Shown: positions 8,137-16,984 of the stretch, in pieces
How positions within the stretch are numbered: the stretch's first letter is position 1
Layout of the letters: every line of letters starts with the position of its first letter
Assembly: GCF_018309085.1 (NCBI RefSeq)
Contig: NZ_CP070502.1
Location: 3,219,001-3,283,000 of the forward strand
Origin: Sporosarcina sp. Marseille-Q4063
GTDB taxonomy: Bacteria > Bacillota > Bacilli > Bacillales_A > Planococcaceae
Reading direction: 5' to 3'
Length of the DNA: 64,000 bases
Program-made: the position numbers and the translations under genes
The notes under the pieces: generated by a model
What the model was told of the DNA's origin: nothing
Seen by the model: only the letters and a program-made list of their open reading frames with translations
Databases searched by the model: none

Positions 8137-9045
8137 ATGAGTAATGAAAAAAAGATCGGATTCATTGGCCTGGGGAATATGGGGTTTCCAATGGCGAAAA
8201 ATTTACTGGGAAAAGGCTACACAGTTTATGCGTTGGATGTAAATAAAGACAGGGAAAATAGTTTTGCTGAATTGGGCGGCACAACTGGTTTGACGACTGC
8301 CTCATTAGTGAATGAAGTCGATTTCGTTTTCACGAGTCTTCCTACGCCTGCAATTGCGGAAGAAGTATTTTTGGGGGAAACAGGGATCATTAATAGCTGT
8401 GCGAAACCTTTGACTTTAGTTGATTTAAGTACAATTTCACCTGAACTAAATCGGAAAATTGCCGAAGTGGCAGAACAAAAAAGTCTTGAATATCTTGGGG
8501 CGCCTGTGAGTGGAAGTGTGTCGGGCGCAGAAAATGCGACTTTATCTATTATGGTGGGTGGCGATAAAGCGACGTACGAAGCGACACTTCCTTATTTAGA
8601 CGTTCTTGGGTCGAATGTCTTTCACGTCGGAGATGATCCGGGCGTGGGGACTGTCGTGAAATTAATTAATAACTTAATGGCTGGTTTCCACAATCAAGCT
8701 GCGGCTGAAGCACTTACGCTTGCTGAAAGAGCAGGCGTTGATCCGGATATCGTCTATGATATCGTGAATGTAAGTTCCGGTCAGAGTACGATTTTTACAC
8801 GGAATTATAAATCCTATATTTCAAAAGATGAATATAAAAAAGGCGCTTTCACAACTGCTTTATTGTTAAAAGATTTAAAGCTTGCGAAAGAGGTCTCGGA
8901 CTCGCTTCACGGAAAGTTGCCGCTCGCGGAGAAGTTGATTGCATATTATGACGCGGAGATTGAAAATGGACATGCAGATAAAGATATGTCTGCTTCCTAT
9001 TTAATGATCCAAGATGAAATTAAAAAACAACTTCAAGAAACTTAA
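8137..9045 (+). CDS. NAD(P)-dependent beta-hydroxyacid dehydrogenase (3-hydroxyisobutyrate dehydrogenase family)
   Basis: Soluble dehydrogenase (302 aa) of the MmsB/GarR family, oxidising a beta-hydroxy acid to its semialdehyde. The N-terminal Rossmann motif is GFIGLGNMGFPMAKNLL; the substrate block is GAPVSGSVSGAENATL; the catalytic lysine block is KLINNLMAGFHNQAAAEA. I use ATG 8137 because AAGGGAGG precedes it by 8 bp; the frame is open to 8056, but that stretch covers the cre and operator sites. The next gene is an MmsA-like dehydrogenase that would take methylmalonate semialdehyde to propionyl-CoA, so valine-derived 3-hydroxyisobutyrate is the most natural substrate. 3-hydroxypropionate or tartronate semialdehyde reduction remain possible. 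Confidence 0.85.
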   Translation: MSNEKKIGFIGLGNMGFPMAKNLLGKGYTVYALDVNKDRENSFAELGGTTGLTTASLVNEVDFVFTSLPTPAIAEEVFLGETGIINSCAKPLTLVDLSTISPELNRKIAEVAEQKSLEYLGAPVSGSVSGAENATLSIMVGGDKATYEATLPYLDVLGSNVFHVGDDPGVGTVVKLINNLMAGFHNQAAAEALTLAERAGVDPDIVYDIVNVSSGQSTIFTRNYKSYISKDEYKKGAFTTALLLKDLKLAKEVSDSLHGKLPLAEKLIAYYDAEIENGHADKDMSASYLMIQDEIKKQLQET

Positions 9046-9067
9046 TTAACAAGGAGGAGAAGCAATA

Positions 9068-10579
9068 ATGAAAACTGTACAAATCGAAAAGTTGAGTCAT
9101 TTTATTAACGGAGAAAAAGTAGAAGGTAAGAGTGGTAGATACGGTGATGTTAATAACCCGTCACTTGGTGTAAAGATTGCTGAGGTTCCGTTGGCTTCTG
9201 CTGAAGAAGTAGGAGAAGTAGTTGAGTTAGCTAAAAAAGGATTTGAAGTATGGTCGAAGATTTCCGTTGCAAGAAGAATGGAAGTTCTTCATAAGTTTCG
9301 TGCTTTACTTGTAGAAAACACAGATAAGTTGGCACGTTTGACCGGTAAGGAAAATGGCAAAACGATTGACGATGCGAAAGGTGAAATTTCGAGAGCGATT
9401 GAATCCGTCGACTTTGCACTTGGCGCACCGCATCTTTTGAAGGGTGATCATTCGGTAAACGTCGGTGGAGAAATTAACTCTTATTCCATGCACAAACCAT
9501 TGGGCGTCGTGACTTGTATCGCGCCATTTAACTTCCCGATCATGGTACCTGTTGCGATGAGTACGATGGCAGTTGCGGTCGGAAATGCGATGATTCTTAA
9601 GCCTTCAGAAAAAGTACCTCTCTCAGCGTTATTGATTTCAGAATTATGGACTGAAGCTGGATTGCCGGCGGGTGTTTGGAATGTTGTAAATGGCGATAAA
9701 GAAGCAGTGGATGCGCTGCTTGAACATAAAGATGTCAAGGCAGTAAGTTTTGTTGGTTCAACGCCAGTTGCCGAAGCAATTTATGAAAAAGGAACAAAAC
9801 ATCATAAGCGAGTTCAGGCATTTGGCGGAGGAAAAAACAGCATGATCATTATGCCGGATGCGGATATTGAGACTACGGTTAATTCCTTTATCGGAGCAGC
9901 ATTCGGAGGAACTTCTCAGCGTTGTATGGCGATTTCCACTGCAATTCCAGTTGGAGAGAAAACAGCTGATGCTTTTGTTGCGGCATTAAAAGAAAAAATT
10001 AAAGAGCTGAAAGTAGGTACGTTTGACGATGAAAGTGCTGACTTCGGTGCGTTAATTAGCGCAGAGTCTAAAGTAAATGTACTGGGTGCAATTGAGAAAG
10101 CGATTGAAGAAGGCGCGGTAGTTGCAGCGGATGGCCGTAATCCGGAAGTAGCGCACGAAGATGGATTTTATTTAGGCGCTACGTTGTTGGATCATGTGAC
10201 GACGGATATGAAAATTTATAAAGAAGAAGTTTTCGGTCCTGCCCGGATTGTTGTTCGAGTGAATACGCTTGAAGAGGCCATTGATTTAATTAATGAACAT
10301 GAATTTGGAAATGGTGTAACGATCTTTACAGATAGCGGAAGTGCGGCACGGACGTTTACTGAGAATATTGAAGTCGGGATGGTTGGTGTGAACGTTCCGA
10401 TTCCGATTCCGGTTGGTTATCACAACTTTGGTGGATGGAAGCGTTCGACTTTCGGCGAGGGACAGATGTTTGGACCGGATACGGTTCGTTTCTTTACGAA
10501 AAGAAAGACCGTTTCTGAAAGATGGTTTGATACTTCATATAATGAAAGCAAAACTGACTTTAGTTTTCCAAGCAGTTAA
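9068..10579 (+). CDS. CoA-acylating methylmalonate-semialdehyde dehydrogenase-like (MmsA/IolA family)
   Basis: Aldehyde dehydrogenase superfamily protein of 503 aa that converts a semialdehyde to an acyl-CoA with NAD+. Family marks: FINGEKVEG at the N-terminus, TCIAPFNFPIMVPVAM, NAMILKPSEKVPLSA, nucleophile Cys286 in SQRCMAIS, and GGGKN where ordinary ALDHs carry the general-base Glu; loss of that Glu is characteristic of the CoA-acylating members. It follows the hydroxyacid dehydrogenase by 22 bp behind AAGGAGGAG. Likely reaction: methylmalonate semialdehyde (or malonate semialdehyde) to propionyl- (acetyl-) CoA. A second paralogue of the same subfamily is at 16985. A terminator-like hairpin separates it from the permease downstream. 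Confidence 0.88.
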   Translation: MKTVQIEKLSHFINGEKVEGKSGRYGDVNNPSLGVKIAEVPLASAEEVGEVVELAKKGFEVWSKISVARRMEVLHKFRALLVENTDKLARLTGKENGKTIDDAKGEISRAIESVDFALGAPHLLKGDHSVNVGGEINSYSMHKPLGVVTCIAPFNFPIMVPVAMSTMAVAVGNAMILKPSEKVPLSALLISELWTEAGLPAGVWNVVNGDKEAVDALLEHKDVKAVSFVGSTPVAEAIYEKGTKHHKRVQAFGGGKNSMIIMPDADIETTVNSFIGAAFGGTSQRCMAISTAIPVGEKTADAFVAALKEKIKELKVGTFDDESADFGALISAESKVNVLGAIEKAIEEGAVVAADGRNPEVAHEDGFYLGATLLDHVTTDMKIYKEEVFGPARIVVRVNTLEEAIDLINEHEFGNGVTIFTDSGSAARTFTENIEVGMVGVNVPIPIPVGYHNFGGWKRSTFGEGQMFGPDTVRFFTKRKTVSERWFDTSYNESKTDFSFPSS

Positions 10580-10589
10580 GTAATTGCTT

Positions 10590-10629
10590 ACGGGATCGCA
10601 ATTAATGTCAATTTGCGGTCCCGTTTTTA
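10590..10629 (+). terminator. Intra-operon intrinsic terminator
   Basis: Stem ACGGGATCGCA (10590-10600) / TGCGGTCCCGT (10613-10623) followed by TTTTTAA. It lies between the dehydrogenase and the permease gene, so it probably lowers rather than abolishes permease transcription. Confidence 0.75.
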
Positions 10630-10667
10630 ATTCGCGATTAAATGGGATTTCACGTAGGAGGGGTAAA

Positions 10668-11951
10668 ATGCTGGGGATTTTTATAGGCTTGGTGCTGCTG
10701 ATGGTATTGGCTTATCGGGGTTGGTCAATTATTTGGATCGCACCTATATGTGCGGGCATCGTTGCATGGTTCGGCGGCCTTAACTTATTAGATGCGTATA
10801 CGGATACATACATGGGCGGTTTTGTGAAATTCGCTAAAGAATGGTTCCCAGTGTTTATGCTCGGAGCAATTTTTGGAAAGTTAATGGAATACAGTGGGAT
10901 GGCCCATTCCGTGGCGGTCGGTATTGCACGGATTTTTGGTAAGGAGCGGGCAATCCTTGGTGTGATTATCGCGTCAAGTGTACTCGCTTATGGGGGAGTT
11001 AGCGTATTTGTCGTTGTGTTTGCCGTTTATCCTTTAGCTGTGAATATGTTCAGGGAAGCGAATATTTCGAGACGACTTCTTCCGGGAACAATTGTCGCAG
11101 GAATGATGACGTTTGCGATGACGGCGATGCCGGGGACGCCGCAAATTCAAAATTTAATTCCTACGTCGTACTTTAATACAACTGCAACTGCGGCACCGAT
11201 TATCGGATTGGTTGCTTCAGCCGTTATGGCGATTGGATCTTTGGTTTATTTAAATAGAAGAGAAAGGGTCTTGAGGGAAGCCGGTGAAGTATTTACAGAG
11301 CCGGGTGAAGGACACCGTACAGAGGAAAGGGAAAAATGTCCTCATATCATTCTTTCTTTATTGCCATTGTTAGCTGTAATTATCACATTAAATTTACTTG
11401 GTTGGAATATTGTTATTGCGTTGTGCACTGGTATTTTACTAATCTTATTAATCGCTATTCGAGAATTTAAAGGGTTTACCAAGGCTGTTAATAGCGGGGC
11501 GAGTGACTCCGTTATGGCGATGATCAATACAAGTGCAGCTGTTGGATTTGGAACAATCGTGAGGTCCGTTCCGGGTTTTGAAAAGTTAAGCGACATGATT
11601 TTGGGAATTAATGCAAATCCGCTTATCTCTGAAGCGATAGCGGTGAACGTCTTGGCGGGCGCAACTGGTTCTGCATCGGGCGGATTAGGGATTACTTTGG
11701 AAGCATTGGGCAGTCATTATTATGAAATTGCAACTACCACGGGTCCTGCTCCAGAAGCTTTTCACCGGATCGCATCGATTGCTTCAGGTGGCTTAGATTC
11801 ATTGCCGCATAATGGGGCGATATTGACGATATTGGTCGTGACGGGGATGACTCATAAAGAGTCGTATAAAGAGATGGCGGTTGTGGCGATTGTATTTCCG
11901 ATGATATCTTTGATACCAGCGATTGGGTTGGGGATTTTGGGGATTTATTGA
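10668..11951 (+). CDS. GntP-type organic-acid permease (first copy)
   Basis: Inner-membrane carrier of 427 aa with about 12 hydrophobic segments, GntP/gluconate-permease-like family. Recognisable blocks are GAIFGKLMEYSGMAHSVA, LAYGGVSVFVVVFAVYPLA, GTPQIQNLIPT and TGSASGGLGITLEALG, the last close to the C-terminal re-entrant loop, plus SGGLDSLPHNGA. ATG 10668 follows TAGGAGGGG; the open frame upstream to 10584 runs through the terminator and is not coding. It shares its block order with the permease at 15628, so the window holds two paralogous uptake-plus-oxidation cassettes. Substrate is probably the hydroxy acid or ketone body oxidised by the two preceding enzymes. Confidence 0.82.
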   Translation: MLGIFIGLVLLMVLAYRGWSIIWIAPICAGIVAWFGGLNLLDAYTDTYMGGFVKFAKEWFPVFMLGAIFGKLMEYSGMAHSVAVGIARIFGKERAILGVIIASSVLAYGGVSVFVVVFAVYPLAVNMFREANISRRLLPGTIVAGMMTFAMTAMPGTPQIQNLIPTSYFNTTATAAPIIGLVASAVMAIGSLVYLNRRERVLREAGEVFTEPGEGHRTEEREKCPHIILSLLPLLAVIITLNLLGWNIVIALCTGILLILLIAIREFKGFTKAVNSGASDSVMAMINTSAAVGFGTIVRSVPGFEKLSDMILGINANPLISEAIAVNVLAGATGSASGGLGITLEALGSHYYEIATTTGPAPEAFHRIASIASGGLDSLPHNGAILTILVVTGMTHKESYKEMAVVAIVFPMISLIPAIGLGILGIY

Positions 11952-12000
11952 GGAATATGGTTTTTGGGGTGCCTAGGTGGATTTTTAGGTACCTTTTTTA

Positions 12001-12146
12001 GGTACCTGTGCAAGACATTTTTCAGTTAATACACTACAATTGCATAAAATGAAAAAGGGATACCGACAAAATAACACTTTGTCGGTATCCCTTTGGTTTT
12101 TTATTCGAATCCGTGAATAGTCATAATTGCACCTTGCACAGGTACC
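12001..12146 (+). repeat. GGTACC element copy 4
   Basis: Full-length copy with perfect inner stem GGGATACCGAC / GTCGGTATCCC then TTTGGTTTTTTA. A TTTTTAGGTACC unit is duplicated on its left (11982-12000). Confidence 0.94.
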
Positions 12147-12220
12147 CTCCGAAAGGTACCCTCCGAAAGGTACCCTCAGAAAAGAGGTATCTTCCGAGGG
12201 GGGACCATCCGAAGGTACTT
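12141..12220 (+). repeat. Degenerate tandem GGTACC-plus-flank array
   Basis: GGTACCCTCCGAAA occurs at 12141 and 12155, GGTACCCTCAGAAA at 12169, then decayed units GGTATCTTCCGA at 12186 and GGTACTTCGGA at 12213. Each unit joins the element's terminal GGTACC to the local flank. Apart from an extended -10, the rest of 12221-12352 holds no feature I recognise. Confidence 0.8.
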
Positions 12221-12293
12221 CGGAGAAGAGATTTCTCTCACACCACCACCCACAGGAACCTTTTACCTTTTAAGATATCGGTTTCTAGAATTG

Positions 12294-12302
12294 TGGTAAA
12301 AT
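12294..12302 (+). promoter_or_regulatory. Possible extended -10 promoter of the activator gene
   Basis: TGGTAAAAT reads as TGn-TAAAAT, an extended -10, about 50 bp before the activator start. No convincing -35 accompanies it. Confidence 0.35.
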
Positions 12303-12352
12303 AGAGTTAATAGAGCAGTTGAAATAATTTAACTATGAATTAGGGTGAAGAA

Positions 12353-14149
12353 ATGGAAGTACTAAATGAAATAGTTGATGTTAAGAACGATGACAGGCTA
12401 AGTGCGGGACATTGGATGACGCCGTTTCCCCATATAATTGAGATAGGGAAAACATACAAGGAAGCCGCAATAAAGATGGAAGAGCTTAAACTTAGCTGTT
12501 TGCCCGTTGTAGATGAGCTTGGGCATCCGGTAGGTTTAATCACTTTGAAGAAGTTAATGAATTTATTTTTATACGGAAATCCAGACAAGAAAATTAAAAG
12601 TAGTATTCGAGTTCGCGATCTAGTTCTCATTAAACAGGATGCTAATTTATTGGAATTATTTAAGATTCCTCATAAGCAGTTTTTAGTAGTGAACGATAGT
12701 GGGAAGCTGGTTGGAATTTTGACCAATCAAGACATCCTAGATGGATTTTCAAAACATATTTATAAATTAGAGCAAAGCGAGAATAAAGCTGATGCATTAA
12801 GTGTTATTTTGGAAAAAGCGTATGAAGGAATTGCGGTTGTGGATGAAAATGGCGTTATATTGGAGTTTAATGAGGCGTACAGCCGCTTTACGGGTGTGAA
12901 AAGAGATGAGGCGATTGGCCGTCATGTAACAGAGGTGATTGAAAATACAAATCTTCATATAACAGTGAAGACTGCTATTCCGGATCGTGGGGTACTCCAA
13001 GTCATTCAAGGTCAGCCTATGGTCGTCCATCGAATACCGCTTTGGAAAAAAGGGAAAGTTGTTGGCGCTATTGGAATGCTAATTTTTGAAGGGGTCTCAG
13101 AAGTTTACGAAATCCTTGATCGATTACAAAGTGAAAAAATTAAAAACGAGACCGAAACAAAAATGATTACGACTGAAATAGCAGAAGATAGTCGCATAAC
13201 GATGGATCAAATTATTGGGACGAGCGAAAGTGTTTTGAGGGCAAAACGATTAGCAAGAAAAGCCGCAAGAACGGCGGCTACGATTCTTATTTCTGGGGAA
13301 AGTGGTACCGGGAAAGAAGTGTTTGCAAAGAGTATTCATCATTTGAGTCCGTATTATAATGGTCCATTCATAAGCGTGAATTGTGGAGCTATCCCTGAAA
13401 ATTTATTTGAGTCAGAGCTTTTTGGTTATGAAGAAGGTGCTTTTACCGGCGCTAAAAAAGAAGGAAAACCAGGGAAGTTCGAACTTGCTCAAAATGGAAC
13501 GATTTTTCTGGATGAAATTGGAGAGTTGTCTCTTTTATTGCAAACAAAATTGTTGCGTGTCTTGCAAGAGAGGGAGGCAGAGCGAGTTGGGAGCATTAAA
13601 AAATATAGCGTGGATGTTCGTGTGATTGCGGCAACGAATCGCAATCTTGAACAGATGGTCGAGGACGGAACTTTTAGAGAGGACTTGTATTATCGACTAA
13701 ATATTATCCGTTTGCATTTACCGCCTTTACGTGAACGACAAGAAGACATCCCCACATTATTAGCGCACTTTTCAAAAGAAATATGTGATAAATACAATAT
13801 CGTAGAAAAACGTTTTACTTCAGACGCGGTTGCAGCTTTAGTTAATAATCAATGGAAAGGAAATATCAGGGAACTGGTGAACACCATCGAACAGACTGTC
13901 ATCATGAGTGATAAGGAAATGATAGATGTTGGCGATTTACCTCAAGTGATGAGGAAGCAATCAGCCGATGACTCGGCGATGAACCTTTCTTTAGTCGAAC
14001 AGGCAAAAGCTGTAGGGGAAGAGGCTGAAAAACAACTTATTTTACAGACGTTAAAAGAAGTTGGTGGAAATAAATCACGAGCAGCGATCAAGCTTGGCAT
14101 CCATAGAACGACATTGTATCAACGATTGAGAAAGTACGACATCCACTGA
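12353..14149 (+). CDS. Sigma-54-dependent activator with CBS pair, PAS and AAA+ domains (first)
   Basis: Bacterial enhancer-binding protein of 598 aa that drives RpoN promoters. Order: two CBS motifs (~15-140; LPVVDELGHPVGLIT and FLVVNDSGKLVGILT), a PAS sensor (~145-260; YEGIAVVDENG), an AAA+ domain (~285-520) with Walker A GESGTGKE, the sigma-54-contacting loop GAFTGAKKEG, Walker B IFLDEIGEL and arginine-finger region FREDLYYRLN, then a Fis-type helix-turn-helix (~555-596; NKSRAAIKLGIHRTTLYQRL). The CBS pair suggests adenine nucleotide or CoA-ester sensing and PAS a small acid, both inference. It lies directly upstream of a -24/-12 promoter at 14355 and rpoN is 4 kb away. A strong terminator follows it, isolating its transcript from the cassette. 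Confidence 0.93.
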   Translation: MEVLNEIVDVKNDDRLSAGHWMTPFPHIIEIGKTYKEAAIKMEELKLSCLPVVDELGHPVGLITLKKLMNLFLYGNPDKKIKSSIRVRDLVLIKQDANLLELFKIPHKQFLVVNDSGKLVGILTNQDILDGFSKHIYKLEQSENKADALSVILEKAYEGIAVVDENGVILEFNEAYSRFTGVKRDEAIGRHVTEVIENTNLHITVKTAIPDRGVLQVIQGQPMVVHRIPLWKKGKVVGAIGMLIFEGVSEVYEILDRLQSEKIKNETETKMITTEIAEDSRITMDQIIGTSESVLRAKRLARKAARTAATILISGESGTGKEVFAKSIHHLSPYYNGPFISVNCGAIPENLFESELFGYEEGAFTGAKKEGKPGKFELAQNGTIFLDEIGELSLLLQTKLLRVLQEREAERVGSIKKYSVDVRVIAATNRNLEQMVEDGTFREDLYYRLNIIRLHLPPLRERQEDIPTLLAHFSKEICDKYNIVEKRFTSDAVAALVNNQWKGNIRELVNTIEQTVIMSDKEMIDVGDLPQVMRKQSADDSAMNLSLVEQAKAVGEEAEKQLILQTLKEVGGNKSRAAIKLGIHRTTLYQRLRKYDIH

Positions 14150-14190
14150 TGTGTAGTGTAGCGACTACATAGTGTCGGATGCTGTAGTGG

Positions 14191-14234
14191 AACCCCTACA
14201 CTTTTATTGAAGAAGTGTAGGGGTTATTTTTTAT
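14191..14234 (+). terminator. Intrinsic terminator after the activator gene
   Basis: Perfect 13-bp stem AACCCCTACACTT / AAGTGTAGGGGTT (14191-14203 with 14213-14225) followed by ATTTTTTAT. Confidence 0.9.
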
Positions 14235-14354
14235 GGTTTTCACAAATAAATAAAATCGTAAATGTTTTTTAAGTGGTCTACTTGCCGTTATGACAGGGAA
14301 TAGGTCCATTTTCATCATTAAAAGTTCCATGGGAAATTCCGCTTTTTATTAAAA

Positions 14355-14371
14355 TTGGCATGCTTCTTGCA
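14355..14371 (+). promoter_or_regulatory. Sigma-54 (-24/-12) promoter of the alcohol dehydrogenase cassette
   Basis: TTGGCATGCTTCTTGCA carries GG at 14357-14358 and GC at 14369-14370 with exactly 10 bp between, the RpoN consensus. The start of transcription would be near 14382, so the open frame beginning at 14360 cannot be translated from its first ATG. Confidence 0.85.
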
Positions 14372-14398
14372 ATTAAGTATGGTGAGGAGAATGGAGTG

Positions 14399-15598
14399 AT
14401 GAATATGGAAAACTATAAGCTTTTCAGATCGCCACAATTAACGGTTTACGGGCGAGATGCTTTTAATCAGGTGGGTTCAGAAACAGCCCTCCGGGGAAAA
14501 AGAGCTTTAATTGTAAGTGATAGGATTATGGAAGGTCTTGGTTACATAGAACGATGTATAAAATCATTGAAAGAACAAAATATCGAAAGTGTAACGTATA
14601 TTGGCGTGAAATCAGAACCATACGACAAGTATGTCGATGAAGCCTTGTCCCTGTTCGACGAAAATAACTGCGATATCATTCTTTCACTTGGTGGTGGAAG
14701 TTGTATTGATACGGCGAAAGCAGTTGCTGTAGTTGCGACAAACGGCGGGTACATAGGTGATTACATGGGAGGCAAAAAGATGGCCACGGTTCCATCGGTT
14801 CCTCATATTGCGATTCCAACTACAGCCGGAACTGGATCAGAAGCAACGGATGTAACGGTTATTACGAATTTAAGTAATGATGAAAAAATGATGATTAAAC
14901 AACCAGCCTTTATGCCAGAAGTTGCGATTGTTGATCCACTTTTAACAATGTCATCACCGGCTAAAGTAACTGCGGCTACGGGCGTGGATGCATTATGTCA
15001 TGCTGTGGAAGCGTATTTATCCAAAAGGGCACAACCGTTGACTGATACACTTGCACTATCCGCAATTACATTAATCGTGGCGAACTTAAAGCGAGCTTAT
15101 GAAAATCCGAAAGACGTCGAAGCCAGGGAAGGGATGTCTATCGGATCCATGTATGCAGGAATGGCGTTTTCTAATGCTTCTGTCGGTCTTGTTCACGGAA
15201 TGTCTCGACCAATTGGCGCTCTTTTTAATGTTCCCCACGGCGAATCAAATGCAATGTTACTTCCGGCAGTACTTGATTTTAGCCGCGAGGAATGTATGGA
15301 TAGGCTCGCGGTAATCGGACGAATTTTTTCCGAAGAGGCAACACAAATGGATAACGATGAAGCATCAAAATTCGCAGTCGAGCAAATTAGAATTCTTTGT
15401 TCAGATCTGGGGATTCCTAATTTAAAATATTGGGGAATTGAACAAGACAAATTTGAAAGCGTTATCAATAAAATGGCGGTAGACGCTTTAAATAGTGGTA
15501 GCCCTGGAAATAATCCTCGAGTTCCAAGCCAACAAGAAATCGAAGAGTTATACCGAACATGTTACGACTATCAATTTTCAGGAAGCGCTATCTCTTAA
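14399..15598 (+). CDS. Iron-containing alcohol dehydrogenase
   Basis: Group III, NAD(P)-dependent metal alcohol dehydrogenase of 399 aa. NAD-binding GGGSCIDTAKA; PTTAGTGSEAT loop; metal ligands Asp and His in GVDALCHAVEAYLS and two His in LVHGMSRPIGALFNVPHGESNA, in the canonical order. Start 14399 is set by the sigma-54 promoter, which excludes the upstream ATG, and by GAGGAG 9 bp before it; ATG 14405 is also possible. It likely oxidises a hydroxy acid (4-hydroxybutyrate or 3-hydroxypropionate) or a diol to the aldehyde used by the CoA-acylating dehydrogenase two genes on (inference). First gene of a sigma-54-dependent three-gene unit. Confidence 0.88.
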   Translation: MNMENYKLFRSPQLTVYGRDAFNQVGSETALRGKRALIVSDRIMEGLGYIERCIKSLKEQNIESVTYIGVKSEPYDKYVDEALSLFDENNCDIILSLGGGSCIDTAKAVAVVATNGGYIGDYMGGKKMATVPSVPHIAIPTTAGTGSEATDVTVITNLSNDEKMMIKQPAFMPEVAIVDPLLTMSSPAKVTAATGVDALCHAVEAYLSKRAQPLTDTLALSAITLIVANLKRAYENPKDVEAREGMSIGSMYAGMAFSNASVGLVHGMSRPIGALFNVPHGESNAMLLPAVLDFSREECMDRLAVIGRIFSEEATQMDNDEASKFAVEQIRILCSDLGIPNLKYWGIEQDKFESVINKMAVDALNSGSPGNNPRVPSQQEIEELYRTCYDYQFSGSAIS

Positions 15599-15627
15599 TA
15601 GATAGCGGATTAACGGGGTGAAGTGAT

Positions 15628-16971
15628 GTGTTGGGTATGATTGGTTTAATTGGATCTCTTGCGTTATTGATGTTCTTAACGATGAGGGGCGTTAACATTA
15701 TCATTGGGGCTATTATAAGTGCGGTTGTTGTCGCCATTTCTGGCGGAATTAACCTTGAAGTTGCACTGACCGAGCACTATATGACAGGTTTTACAGGGTA
15801 TTTTGCGAATTGGTTTCTAATATTCTTACTAGGTGCTATTTTTGGCAAGATAATGGAAGGTACCAAAGCAGCGGATAGTATTGCAAAGTGGGTAACCGAT
15901 AAACTTGGGGCTGGTCGAGCAGTATTCGCTGTTGTTGCGGCTGCTGCAATTATGACCTACGGCGGCGTTAGTTTGTTTGTAGTGGGATTTTCAGTTTATC
16001 CAATTGCAGTTTCATTGTTTAGAAGAGCTAATTTACCGCACCGTTTTATACCGGCGGCTCTAGTATTCGGGTCGATTTCATTTACAATGACTGCGCCGGG
16101 ATCTCCGGAAATTCAAAATCTAATTCCGACTCAGTTTTTCGGAACGAAGCCGACAGCTGGCGGGTTGATTGGCGTACTTATGGCTCTTCTTATTATGACA
16201 GTTGGTGGTTTATATCTTGGTCGAATGGTGAGAAAAGCAACATCGAATGGTGAGTTTTTCTCGTTACCGAGTCAATCTCAGAAAAGAGAAGACGAAAAGA
16301 ATGAAAAGGAACAAGCAGCTAAAGAAAATGGAGGCAAAGTTGATAATGGAGCACTTCCACCAGTAATACTAGCCTTATTGCCGCTCATTTCTGTCATTGC
16401 CATATTGAATATAATGGCTAACTTTATGTCTTCAACGGGTGCGGCACTTATTTCATTATCAAGTGGTATTTTCTTGGGTAGTGTGTTGATGGCTAAATTC
16501 TTGAAACATTTCTGGGATGCATTGGCTCAAGGTGCGCAAGATGCATTAGTCGCGGCAGCCAATACATGTGCAGTTGTCGGGTTTGGTAGTGTTGCGGCCC
16601 AAGTAAACGCTTTTGATAGTGTAGTAGATGCACTCTTGAGTATTCCGGGTCCGCCTATGTTAGGGCTTGCGATTGCGGTTACATTAATTTGCGGGATTAC
16701 GGGATCTGCTTCTGGTGGCCTCGGTATCGCATTACCAATCTTAGCGCCAATTTATATGGCCCAAGGAATTGATCCGGGCGCTATGCACCGAGTTTCAGCG
16801 CTTGCGTCAGGTGGTCTGGATTCGCTCCCGCATAACGGATATGTTGTTACGACAATTCGAGCGATTAGTGGAGAAACACATAAACGGGCATATGGACCAA
16901 TCTTTATATTAAGTGTAATCATTCCAACAATTATTATGTTCTTGGCAGTTATTTTATATTCAATATTTTAA
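15628..16971 (+). CDS. GntP-type organic-acid permease (second copy)
   Basis: Membrane carrier of 447 aa, paralogue of the one at 10668: GAIFGKIMEGTKAADSIA, MTYGGVSLFVVGFSVYPIA, GSPEIQNLIPTQFFG, TGSASGGLGIALPIL and SGGLDSLPHNGY occur in the same order. A hydrophilic Lys/Glu-rich loop (~215-240) sits mid-protein. It starts with GTG at 15628 behind GGGGTGA; the overlapping ATG at 15626 is out of frame. It lies between the iron alcohol dehydrogenase (29 bp) and the MmsA-like enzyme (13 bp), so it is the uptake step of this cassette. Substrate presumably a hydroxy acid, not determined by sequence. Confidence 0.82.
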   Translation: MLGMIGLIGSLALLMFLTMRGVNIIIGAIISAVVVAISGGINLEVALTEHYMTGFTGYFANWFLIFLLGAIFGKIMEGTKAADSIAKWVTDKLGAGRAVFAVVAAAAIMTYGGVSLFVVGFSVYPIAVSLFRRANLPHRFIPAALVFGSISFTMTAPGSPEIQNLIPTQFFGTKPTAGGLIGVLMALLIMTVGGLYLGRMVRKATSNGEFFSLPSQSQKREDEKNEKEQAAKENGGKVDNGALPPVILALLPLISVIAILNIMANFMSSTGAALISLSSGIFLGSVLMAKFLKHFWDALAQGAQDALVAAANTCAVVGFGSVAAQVNAFDSVVDALLSIPGPPMLGLAIAVTLICGITGSASGGLGIALPILAPIYMAQGIDPGAMHRVSALASGGLDSLPHNGYVVTTIRAISGETHKRAYGPIFILSVIIPTIIMFLAVILYSIF

Positions 16972-16984
16972 GGAGGAATAGTCA

